Shown here: one piece after another, positions 30,947 through 38,638 of the stretch
Layout of the letters: the number at the start of each line of letters is the position of its first letter
Position numbering within the stretch: the first letter of the stretch is position 1
Assembly (NCBI GenBank): GCA_904397815.1
Contig: CAJFOT010000057.1
Span: 1 to 55,450, forward strand
Origin: Candidatus Paralachnospira sangeri
GTDB taxonomy: Bacteria; Bacillota; Clostridia; Lachnospirales; Lachnospiraceae
DNA: 55,450 bases
Direction: 5' to 3'
Program-made: the position numbers and the translations under genes
The notes under the pieces: generated by a model
What the model was told of the DNA's origin: nothing
Seen by the model: the letters and a program-made list of their open reading frames with translations, nothing else
Database searches by the model: none

Positions 30947-33900
30947 ATGGATAGATCGTATTTTCAGATGATGGATCATCTGCAGGATATTATGCAGCAA
31001 AAAGAAAATGATCATAAAGATAATATTCCGGTGGAATTATCAGAGGAGCAGATACGGGAAAAGCTGGATCGCCTGCAGAAAAAGCTGAGCTATTTGCATT
31101 CGCTGCATGGCAGCACGTTTGGGATCCCAGGAATGATATGGAGCGGAAAAGCCTCTGTGGAAGAAGCGCTGCAGGCAGAAGCATATTTGCAGAGAGAAGA
31201 GGTTCATCCTTTTGTGTTTCGACTGGAACAGGGCCTTTTTTCTGGAAAACCAAAGAAAAGGAATTACCTGGAAGCGGTAAAAAATATACAGCTCTTACAG
31301 GATTATTATACGGAATTGCGGAACCAAATACAAGAAGAAAGACAGGTGGGTAAGGAGTTATCCGCACAAATAGAACCGTTTTTAAAGACGGCGCGGTTAT
31401 TACGCAGTCTCAAGGTGAACACTTCAGATCAGTTATGGGAAAATTACCAGACGCCGAATGGGAAAGATGCTAATTTGTATTTGGGGGATATTCTCATCCC
31501 TACTGAGGAGAAGAAAAATCTGTCTCAGGAAGCAAATGGAATCCTTACCGTGTTGGAATCCCATGGGCTGGTGAGCGCTGATGGGGAAAATATCATGATA
31601 CCCTTCGGATATGCGGCAAACGAGCCATTTTCGCTGTTTGTGGAATATACGTCATCCAGAAAAGTATTGGAAAAAAATGATGGGAGGAGAACGCCCTCGG
31701 ATTTGATCCATGATTTGATGTATCAGGTAATCAGGGGGCTTCCTCCATATACATTCCAGTTTTATTATATGGATCTTTACAGTGCCGGGGGGAACCTGGG
31801 AGAGTTCCAGGATTTCAGCAATGTGGTAAATGGGAATGCCTACTGGATGCGGTATGAGATGTTTCAGAATACATATCGCCTGATGGAGAAACTGACGGGT
31901 TATTCTGATCTTTCCGAGTACTTAAATAACTTAGAGAGTCAGGTGGCGGACACAAATCATTTCCGGGGCGCGACAACCATTGAAGAATATAATCAGCAGT
32001 GGATCGAGAAAGACGGGCGCGTGAAGGTCGAGGGATCAATTATTCCGAGGAAAATCGTGCTTGTAGAAAATATTTACGGGGTGACGGATTATAAGCTGTT
32101 TTCCAGCATAAAAATGTTAGCGGAAAACGCAAAGAACTGTGGTATCTCTCTGATCGTTGTGTCTGCCAGGGAGGAGGGGCAGAAGTTAAGCGCGGAAGAG
32201 AGGGAACTGGAGAATCTTGTATCCACAGATGTTCTGGAATGGCATGCCGAGGATGATACGGATTGGGGCTGGATGAAAATAAGAGGAACCCGCCTGGGAC
32301 GGGACGACCGGGGGCTGTATCAGTTCCAGTTTGTTCCTAGAGCATCTGGGAAAAAGAGAGAGAGTTATTTAAAGCAGTTTGTTAGCGCGCTTACGCCGGA
32401 GTATACTGTTGAGACTTCATTCGAAAAGCTGATTGATATCGAAACAGAATTCGGCTCCCACGACAGCCAGAATGGGATCGAGATTCCGGCGGGTGTCGAT
32501 GAAAGAGGACATCTGGTATATCTGCGGCTGGGGGCTTCTGACTGCGCTCACGGGCTTCTGACAGGAGCTACAGGGTGCGGAAAATCCTCTTTCCTCCACA
32601 CGCTGATCAATGGCGTTATTACCTATTATAAGCCGGATAATATTCAGATGTGGCTGTCAGACTTTAAGGCGAATGAGTTTAGCAGGTATCTGAAGAATAC
32701 CCCTCCTCATATCACCTATGTGGCTACTGACCGGACGGTAGAGTATTGTATGGATTTCCTGGAGAAGTTGTGGGATGAGTACATGAGGCGGGTAGAAGCG
32801 TTTGGGACTATCACATCCATAACGGAATACAGACAGATTCATGGGGAGGGAAGTATGCCTAGAATCCTAGTGATCATAGATGAGTTCCACGTTCTTTCTG
32901 ACAACATCAAGGACTTTCCGGAGTATAAGGACAAACTAAATGCTATTTTAAGAGAAGCCAGATCTTCGGGAATCACGCTTTTGCTGTCAGACCAGGAATG
33001 TGCCAACGGTCTGAACGGTCTGAAAGAGGATGGGAAAAACCAGCTGACCCGGCGTATGGCAATGATGTCCAGAAAAGAAGAGTACGATGCTGTCTTTGAT
33101 ATATCAAACTCAGATAAAATACTGCCCGTTTTAAAGCCATATGAACTGTTGATCAAAGAACTGACAGAGACAAGAGATTATAATGGAAAGGTGGCAACCC
33201 AGGTTTTCTACAAGCATGCAAAAACGATATATACGGATCCGGTGGTTCGGGATCGTATCGCAAAGCTGAGCATAGAACGTTATGGGAAAGCTGAGCACGT
33301 GCAGACTGTAGAGAGAAATAAGAAGCTGACACTTTTGGAAGATAGAGAAACGGAAGATGGAAAATCTGCCATGGCGGGGCAGAAATGCGTTACATGGGAT
33401 GAGATTCTTTTAGAGGCCGGTAAGAAACCTTTTCGGAGAAATGAGTTAAGACTCTATATGGGAAAGCCAATGGGATTGGAACCGGTGTTTTTCTTGTCAT
33501 TATTTCCCAGAACCGGGGAGAATATCGCCTGTGTGTCCTCTAAAACGGAACAGCAGCTGGAGGTGTTGCGGAATATCATTTTCAGCGTCGACAAAGGAGA
33601 AAAAGATTATCAGATGTATATCATAACCGGGGAGTATGGCAGGTTATATATGGAAAATACAGACTTTTTCGATAAAATGCGGGATAGAAATCCGAAGATA
33701 CAGATCCTTGATGATGAGGAAATGATATGCCGGAAAATTGCGGAAATCTACGGCCTTCTGGGGCGGAGAAAGAGGATGAAGGGGGATAAGGAGAAAATCT
33801 TCCTGGTTTGGCTGGATTTAAGAGATCAGTACCGTAGATTTTCCGATTGGGAGAGAGAAGGGATACCGGAAGAATTGAATCAGCTCAGAAGGATGAAAAA

Positions 33901-34324
33901 GAATAAGACTTCAAAGAAGGAGATTTCATTGGATAACCTGGAGCTGTCCCTGAGTATGATGGACAAAATGTTTGAGGAGGATGAGGAATCTGCGGAGGAA
34001 GATATGTGGGATGAGGAGGATGAGATGTTAATGTACGACGCAAGAGAAGATGTTGTGGAACTTCTCAAGGGCGGGACTGAGCAGTTTATATATAATATCG
34101 CATTTTTTACAACTGTCCTGGAAATCAAGGATACACCTGAGATTAATCGTAATCTGGGTGCGTTTTGTCATAAAATCGCTTTTCGCATGAGTGAGGATGA
34201 CAGCATGGATTTCTTAGGTTCGTCAAGGGCCATCAAAACACCAGACGGAGAACTGATCGATGAGCAGACGGCTGTTTATTCGAATGGGATGATCAATACC
34301 CGTTTTGTTCCATATGGGATATGA
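30947..34324 (+). CDS. FtsK/SpoIIIE-type ATPase, T7SS EssC-like
   Basis: This 1125-residue protein has a helical N-terminal part (about 1-490), then an FtsK/SpoIIIE ATPase with Walker A GATGCGKSS (540-548) and Walker B RILVIIDEFH (639-648), followed by a second weaker module (from about 840) with no good P-loop (ENIACVSSKTEQQ) but with FLVWLDLRDQ in the Walker B place. It ends in an acidic region and a beta part. EssC-type translocases of type VII secretion carry serial FtsK domains, but this one lacks FHA domains and membrane helices. The following genes encode WXG100-like hairpins, supporting a secretion motor role. Confidence 0.8.
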   Translation: MDRSYFQMMDHLQDIMQQKENDHKDNIPVELSEEQIREKLDRLQKKLSYLHSLHGSTFGIPGMIWSGKASVEEALQAEAYLQREEVHPFVFRLEQGLFSGKPKKRNYLEAVKNIQLLQDYYTELRNQIQEERQVGKELSAQIEPFLKTARLLRSLKVNTSDQLWENYQTPNGKDANLYLGDILIPTEEKKNLSQEANGILTVLESHGLVSADGENIMIPFGYAANEPFSLFVEYTSSRKVLEKNDGRRTPSDLIHDLMYQVIRGLPPYTFQFYYMDLYSAGGNLGEFQDFSNVVNGNAYWMRYEMFQNTYRLMEKLTGYSDLSEYLNNLESQVADTNHFRGATTIEEYNQQWIEKDGRVKVEGSIIPRKIVLVENIYGVTDYKLFSSIKMLAENAKNCGISLIVVSAREEGQKLSAEERELENLVSTDVLEWHAEDDTDWGWMKIRGTRLGRDDRGLYQFQFVPRASGKKRESYLKQFVSALTPEYTVETSFEKLIDIETEFGSHDSQNGIEIPAGVDERGHLVYLRLGASDCAHGLLTGATGCGKSSFLHTLINGVITYYKPDNIQMWLSDFKANEFSRYLKNTPPHITYVATDRTVEYCMDFLEKLWDEYMRRVEAFGTITSITEYRQIHGEGSMPRILVIIDEFHVLSDNIKDFPEYKDKLNAILREARSSGITLLLSDQECANGLNGLKEDGKNQLTRRMAMMSRKEEYDAVFDISNSDKILPVLKPYELLIKELTETRDYNGKVATQVFYKHAKTIYTDPVVRDRIAKLSIERYGKAEHVQTVERNKKLTLLEDRETEDGKSAMAGQKCVTWDEILLEAGKKPFRRNELRLYMGKPMGLEPVFFLSLFPRTGENIACVSSKTEQQLEVLRNIIFSVDKGEKDYQMYIITGEYGRLYMENTDFFDKMRDRNPKIQILDDEEMICRKIAEIYGLLGRRKRMKGDKEKIFLVWLDLRDQYRRFSDWEREGIPEELNQLRRMKKNKTSKKEISLDNLELSLSMMDKMFEEDEESAEEDMWDEEDEMLMYDAREDVVELLKGGTEQFIYNIAFFTTVLEIKDTPEINRNLGAFCHKIAFRMSEDDSMDFLGSSRAIKTPDGELIDEQTAVYSNGMINTRFVPYGI

Positions 34325-34338
34325 AGGAATGATGTGAA

Positions 34339-34638
34339 ATGTGTAATGGGAGATGGGATGTGGATCTTGAAGCGTTGTACCAATTCCAGAAAAAATGTGT
34401 CGCCAGATTGGATGCCTGTCAGGAGATTGCCCGGCAAATTTCTGTGGACAGGGCTGCGGCTGCCGGTATGCTGCAGGATCAGGCAAGCAAAAAAACGCTG
34501 GATCAGGTGGAAAGCATAGCAGAGAGACTGAAGCGCCTGGCAAACCATGAGCGAGTTGAGATAGAGAAGTATATGATGGCAACGAAAAAAAAGATAGGGG
34601 ATTTTAACAAATTACAGGGAGGCGGCAATGGCAGGTAA
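34339..34638 (+). CDS. Helical hairpin protein, WXG100-like (1)
   Basis: This 99-residue protein has two long amphipathic helices (FQKKCVARLDACQEIARQ, SIAERLKRLANHERVEIEKYM) with a short turn around VDRAAAAGML. There is no signal or membrane helix. The size and two-helix build match WXG100 proteins, but the Trp-X-Gly motif is missing. It follows the ATPase gene by 14 bases with AAGGAA ahead and overlaps the next gene by 11 bases. Function as a secreted or chaperoned hairpin is inferred from position. Confidence 0.7.
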   Translation: MCNGRWDVDLEALYQFQKKCVARLDACQEIARQISVDRAAAAGMLQDQASKKTLDQVESIAERLKRLANHERVEIEKYMMATKKKIGDFNKLQGGGNGR

Positions 34639-34909
34639 AAAAGACAGGGATTACGATGCGATTCTAAAGGAACTGAAAGAAATGGAGAAAAATCTTGAGG
34701 CATTGAAAACAGACGCAAAACGACTGGATATTGTGGCTGATTCTTCCGGGGCGACATTAAACGATAAGGTTGCGGAAAAAGATTTGAAACAGATGAAAGC
34801 GTTAGCAGAAAGTATAAGGAAGGCGGCCGCCCAGGGAGAAGAGAGGATACGGGAACTGATTCGGACGGTGACAGTAGAAAAAAGGGAATTTGAAGAACTT
34901 AGCAGATGA
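34628..34909 (+). CDS. Helical hairpin protein, WXG100-like (2)
   Basis: This 93-residue, highly charged two-helix protein (ILKELKEMEKNLEALKTDAK and KDLKQMKALAESIRKAAAQG) has a turn at VADSSGATLNDK. No Trp or Cys is present. It overlaps the preceding gene and ends 21 bases before the next start. It is similar in size and place to the flanking hairpin genes. Confidence 0.7.
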   Translation: MAGKKDRDYDAILKELKEMEKNLEALKTDAKRLDIVADSSGATLNDKVAEKDLKQMKALAESIRKAAAQGEERIRELIRTVTVEKREFEELSR

Positions 34910-34930
34910 TTGAGGAAGGTGAAAGAAGAA

Positions 34931-35200
34931 ATGGCGAAAGTATGTGGTGACGCAGATACAGTAAGAACTTTGCGGACATATATGGATCGGACGATTCTGG
35001 ATGTGTTACAGCAGACGATAGAACTTGATAAACACAGGATACGAATAGAAGGTGTCTGGAAAGACGAGGGGAACACGGAGGTGAAAGAGACTGTAGCGTT
35101 GATTAAGAAAGCAATTCGGGATTCGATGGATAGTGTAAAGAATCTTAGAAAGGCTCTGGATGCGTATGCGAATTTTCTCTCTAAAAAAAATAAATCATGA
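34931..35200 (+). CDS. Helical hairpin protein, WXG100-like (3)
   Basis: This 89-residue protein is the most WXG100-like of the set: helix 1 (TYMDRTILDVLQQTIELDKH), the turn VWKDEGNTEVK with a central Trp, and helix 2 ending LRKALDAYANFLSK, where Tyr and aromatic residues sit as in ESX-type proteins. ATG 34931 is preferred over an upstream TTG at 34910 because the ribosome-like AAGGTG fits it. Its stop codon overlaps the start of the peptidase gene (ATGA), indicating coupled production. Confidence 0.72.
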   Translation: MAKVCGDADTVRTLRTYMDRTILDVLQQTIELDKHRIRIEGVWKDEGNTEVKETVALIKKAIRDSMDSVKNLRKALDAYANFLSKKNKS

Positions 35201-36087
35201 ACGGTGTCTGTGGATCGGCGGAAGCAGCCATGGCTCTGATGACATCTATGAAGAAGCATGTTTCTCAGCTGTTGGAGCTTAATCATGAAATTATTGGTGA
35301 TGTAAAGCGGCTGCGGGAGACCTGCCGGGATGACAGTATGGATGAGATGGAGTATTTCGTTCAGAGCTGTGTTACGCAGATGGGGCAATTACTGCCTGAG
35401 GTTAAACGGGCACTCCAGAGACTGGAATCGTATGCGGCGTTTATCGAAAACATGGAAGCAGGCATCCTCAGCCAGGGCGGTCAGAAACTTCAGGGTGTGA
35501 CATTGGGTAAGGTAAGGCGGACGAAACAGATCTGGAAGCAGACAGACGATGGTTATGTATATGATTCTCCGGAAGAGTTGGGGAAAAAACTGGATATCAG
35601 ACAGGGGAAAACGGGCCTTGGGGGCAGCTGTGGGATCTGCAGCTGTGAAAACATTATTCGGATCAGCGGGACAGAGATCAGTGAGGGTACGGTATTTCAA
35701 CAAGCGTATCAGGAGGGGCTGTGCGATCCGCAGGGCGGGACAAACGCAGAGGAGAGACAGCAGATTTTAGCAAAATACAATATTGTTTCGTATCAGGCGG
35801 ACCAGACTATGGAACAGGTCAAAATAGCCATCACAGAGGGCCGGATCGTAAATCTTTCCGTGGACGCCAGAAAACTGTATGGAGAGAAGGGATTGTTTGT
35901 TAAGCCCCATTCCGTCATCGTGACCAGTGTGCGGACGGATGAAAAGGGAAACCTGATGGCGTTGACGATATGCGATTCGAACGCATACGCGCTGGGCGAT
36001 ACTGGCGCAAAGACATATTCCGTGGAAGAAATCGAGAATGCCCTTATAAAACAAAGAAAAATGCTGGTCACACAGGTATTGAGGTGA
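35197..36087 (+). CDS. Hairpin domain fused to a papain-like (C39-like) cysteine peptidase
   Basis: This 296-residue protein has an N-terminal helical hairpin (about 1-95: MKKHVSQLLELNHEI, then EVKRALQRLESYAAFIENME), like the product of the gene before it, and a C-terminal papain-like domain: GGSCGICSCENI with nucleophile Cys145, KPHSVIVTSV with His238, and CDSNA with Asp260/Asn262. Such domains occur as polymorphic-toxin tips or as processing peptidases. If the hairpin marks secretion, this is a type-VII-like effector; if not, it may mature other parts of the machine. No immunity-like gene is recognised beyond the unknown next gene. Confidence 0.78.
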   Translation: MNGVCGSAEAAMALMTSMKKHVSQLLELNHEIIGDVKRLRETCRDDSMDEMEYFVQSCVTQMGQLLPEVKRALQRLESYAAFIENMEAGILSQGGQKLQGVTLGKVRRTKQIWKQTDDGYVYDSPEELGKKLDIRQGKTGLGGSCGICSCENIIRISGTEISEGTVFQQAYQEGLCDPQGGTNAEERQQILAKYNIVSYQADQTMEQVKIAITEGRIVNLSVDARKLYGEKGLFVKPHSVIVTSVRTDEKGNLMALTICDSNAYALGDTGAKTYSVEEIENALIKQRKMLVTQVLR

Positions 36088-36093
36088 AAGAAA

Positions 36094-36570
36094 ATGAGCG
36101 GTATGACATATGAAGAACGGGCAGATCGGTTGCTGGGAATGAAAAAGCTGGATCCTTATTGTCCTGAAGGGAGTATTGTTTCTCCATTGTTTCCGGGTGT
36201 GCTTCATTATGGGGGAGAACAGATGCTGGCAGACTGTGTGCTGGTTTTGATGAAGATGTCGGGTGATGAGATGACCGTGATACGAGGTGTGGCTGCCAGC
36301 GGAGATTTTTTCCGGGTAAAGGAATGGGGTGAGCCACTTTTTGTGAAGCGTTCTGCCGCCGGAGAAAGGGAGGGGCTGGATATTTTATATATGGAGCGTT
36401 ATGAGCTGATACAGGATTTTATATTTGCCGGTAATCTGTCAGGAGAGCAGAAAAGGATTTTAAGAGAGTATATCAGTGTGTGGGGGCGCTTGTTTGGAGA
36501 GACTTTGGGCAATGCCGCAAAGCTTTTTTGTTCCGATTTCTTTACATGGGCAGAAAAACAGCTGGCATAA
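36094..36570 (+). CDS. Unknown protein following the peptidase
   Basis: This 158-residue protein is mixed alpha/beta, with no membrane helix, and begins YEERADRLLGMKKLDPY. Strands such as TVIRGVAASGDFFRV are followed by helices (FIFAGNLSGEQKRILREYI, FGETLGNAAKLFCSDFFTWA). It starts 6 bases after the peptidase stop. It is not recognised. Position fits an immunity protein or an effector chaperone, the common fate of genes directly after a secreted enzyme. Confidence 0.6.
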   Translation: MSGMTYEERADRLLGMKKLDPYCPEGSIVSPLFPGVLHYGGEQMLADCVLVLMKMSGDEMTVIRGVAASGDFFRVKEWGEPLFVKRSAAGEREGLDILYMERYELIQDFIFAGNLSGEQKRILREYISVWGRLFGETLGNAAKLFCSDFFTWAEKQLA

Positions 36571-36607
36571 TGCCCGGCTAATGAATAGAAAACAGGAGGT
36601 ACATGAG

Positions 36608-38608
36608 ATGAAAAAGAGAGGAATCTGTGTGGGATGCCTGGTGGTGGCACTGGTTTGCGTCCTGATGTTCCAGGTACCGTCGAGGGCAGCTGAAAACGAC
36701 TCTTACCAAAATCGTTACAATGTGGTGTTTGTAACAGATGAAAGCGGTTCCATGGATCACACTGATCCAAATCGGCTTCGTTATGAGGCAATTCGGCGGT
36801 TTACCGGGCTGATGGCTCAGGAAGGAAATTATCTGGGAACGGTATCTTTTGATGATGAAATCAGAGGATTTCAGCCTGTGGGGCCTGTGGAGGGATTTGC
36901 CCAGAAAAATCAGATCGTGGATGAAGTGGCTTCTGTGGATGCGGACGGAGATACAGACATTGGGTTAGGTCTTACAGCAGCTATGGACACATTGGATGAA
37001 AACAGGGATCCATCCCTGCCCTCCGTGGTGATTCTTTTAACCGATGGAAATACTTACCTGCCGGATGAAGAGGCGATGGAACATTCGATGGCGCAGAAGG
37101 CTGACGCGATTGAGAGGGCCCGTCAGGCAGGGTATCAAATTTATACAATTTGCCTGAATGTAGACGGCAGCGCTGATGTTTCCGAGATGCAGCAGATCGC
37201 TGACGCGACAGGAGGAGAGTTTACAGAGGTAACTTCCGCCACAGATCTGGGTGAGGCGGAAACCATGTATTACAGACTGATTTTCGGCGCAGGCGACAGC
37301 GGTGCTGAGGAAACAAGCTTTGGCAGCGACGGGAGAGCGGAAAAGGAATTTCAGGTTCCGGGAGTGGGTGTAGAAGAAATCAATATCGTGTTTGAAGGAG
37401 GGCTTACCAACTGTGAGGTAACTGATCCTAATGGATATGTTTACCGGGATGCTGAACTGGATGCAGTCTCCATGACTGGCACAGGATTCAAACTGGTAAA
37501 GATTTCAAATCCCGCAGGAGGCACATGGAAAGCTGTGGCGTACGGGCAGCCGGGAGATACCATTCAGTTCCGTTTGCTTTATAATGAGTCCTTTTCTATA
37601 GAGACTACTATTTCCCCTGAATCAGACTATAGGTTGGGGGAAGAGGTCCTTTTCCATGCGACATTATATGATGCTTCCGGTGAGGTGACAGACACAGCCC
37701 AATTTTCTGATTTTACAGGAACGATATATGTAACATCCGGAAGTGAGGAAAAAACTTACCCGATGGCTGTGGATGGGACTGGCTTTACAGGAAAATTTGT
37801 TATTGAAGAGGAAGGGACATATTACGCAAGGATTATAGTGGAGGATGGGGAGATAGCGGCCGAGTCGCCGGTGATTTATGAGATCAGTGCGAATAATTCC
37901 GCGCCTATTCCGCCGGAGGATACACCAGAAGCCCACGCAAATATCTGGCCGCTGATCGGTGGAACGGCAACGATCAATCTGGAAAATACCGCTGTCGACC
38001 CGGATGGAAACCCTCTGACATATTCGATCGATTCTTCTGCTTTTAAAGAAGAGGATTACACATTGGACGGCAGTGTGCTGAAGGTTGAGTCCTTCAGTAT
38101 TCCCAAAGGGTCTTTTACAATACGGGCAACAGACTCATATGGGGCTTATTGTGTATTTGATGTGCTGGTTACATCTACCAATATCGGCCTGCTGATGGCA
38201 CTGGCGATTTTAATCGGCGGTCTGGCGGTGGTGATCGTATGTGGGGTGGGTATATATAAGAAAAAGGGAATTCCGTTTATGGGAACCATTTCGGTACAGC
38301 CTTTTGACAATACTAATTACGGATATACGGCTCCATATACCACGTCTCCGGGCAGAGGCAGCATAGCGCTGGGCAGCTTTGCTAACGATACAGGAGGACT
38401 TCCGGCCAACTGCAGATTCCAGGCTGGAGGAAAAGAAAAATGTGTGTACTTTGTCAGTAAAAAACCCGTATACAGTGATGTCACAAGCGGCGCGCAAAAG
38501 AAGATACGTATCGATGGAAGCGGAGCGGATATCCGTTTATACGCAGACGAGAACATGGAGAGAGGAATTATTGTGACGTTTAACAGTATCTTATATAATC
38601 CCTATTAA
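36608..38608 (+). CDS. Secreted membrane-anchored von Willebrand factor A protein
   Basis: This 666-residue protein has a signal peptide (to about residue 27, VPSRAAE), a vWA domain with an intact MIDAS start DESGSM (Asp44, Ser46, Ser48), DTDIGLGL and VILLTDGNTY, then beta domains including one cadherin-like (ENTAVDPDGNPLTYSID) and a C-terminal membrane helix (MALAILIGGLAVVIVCGVGIY) with a cytosolic tail of about 120 residues. The start at 36608 follows AGGAGGT by 7 bases. MIDAS vWA domains bind proteins through a metal ion. The layout fits an outside sensor or adhesion part connected to the tubulin-like proteins encoded next. Confidence 0.85.
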   Translation: MKKRGICVGCLVVALVCVLMFQVPSRAAENDSYQNRYNVVFVTDESGSMDHTDPNRLRYEAIRRFTGLMAQEGNYLGTVSFDDEIRGFQPVGPVEGFAQKNQIVDEVASVDADGDTDIGLGLTAAMDTLDENRDPSLPSVVILLTDGNTYLPDEEAMEHSMAQKADAIERARQAGYQIYTICLNVDGSADVSEMQQIADATGGEFTEVTSATDLGEAETMYYRLIFGAGDSGAEETSFGSDGRAEKEFQVPGVGVEEINIVFEGGLTNCEVTDPNGYVYRDAELDAVSMTGTGFKLVKISNPAGGTWKAVAYGQPGDTIQFRLLYNESFSIETTISPESDYRLGEEVLFHATLYDASGEVTDTAQFSDFTGTIYVTSGSEEKTYPMAVDGTGFTGKFVIEEEGTYYARIIVEDGEIAAESPVIYEISANNSAPIPPEDTPEAHANIWPLIGGTATINLENTAVDPDGNPLTYSIDSSAFKEEDYTLDGSVLKVESFSIPKGSFTIRATDSYGAYCVFDVLVTSTNIGLLMALAILIGGLAVVIVCGVGIYKKKGIPFMGTISVQPFDNTNYGYTAPYTTSPGRGSIALGSFANDTGGLPANCRFQAGGKEKCVYFVSKKPVYSDVTSGAQKKIRIDGSGADIRLYADENMERGIIVTFNSILYNPY

Positions 38609-38638
38609 CATGTGTCGATTTTTGGAGAGGAGAAGAAA

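Noticed and set aside
30947..36087. Standard type VII (ESX/Ess) secretion locus
   Set aside because: Only the ATPase and hairpin-like proteins resemble it; EsaA, EssA, EssB and EsaB-like genes and FHA domains are missing, and the hairpins mostly lack Trp-X-Gly.
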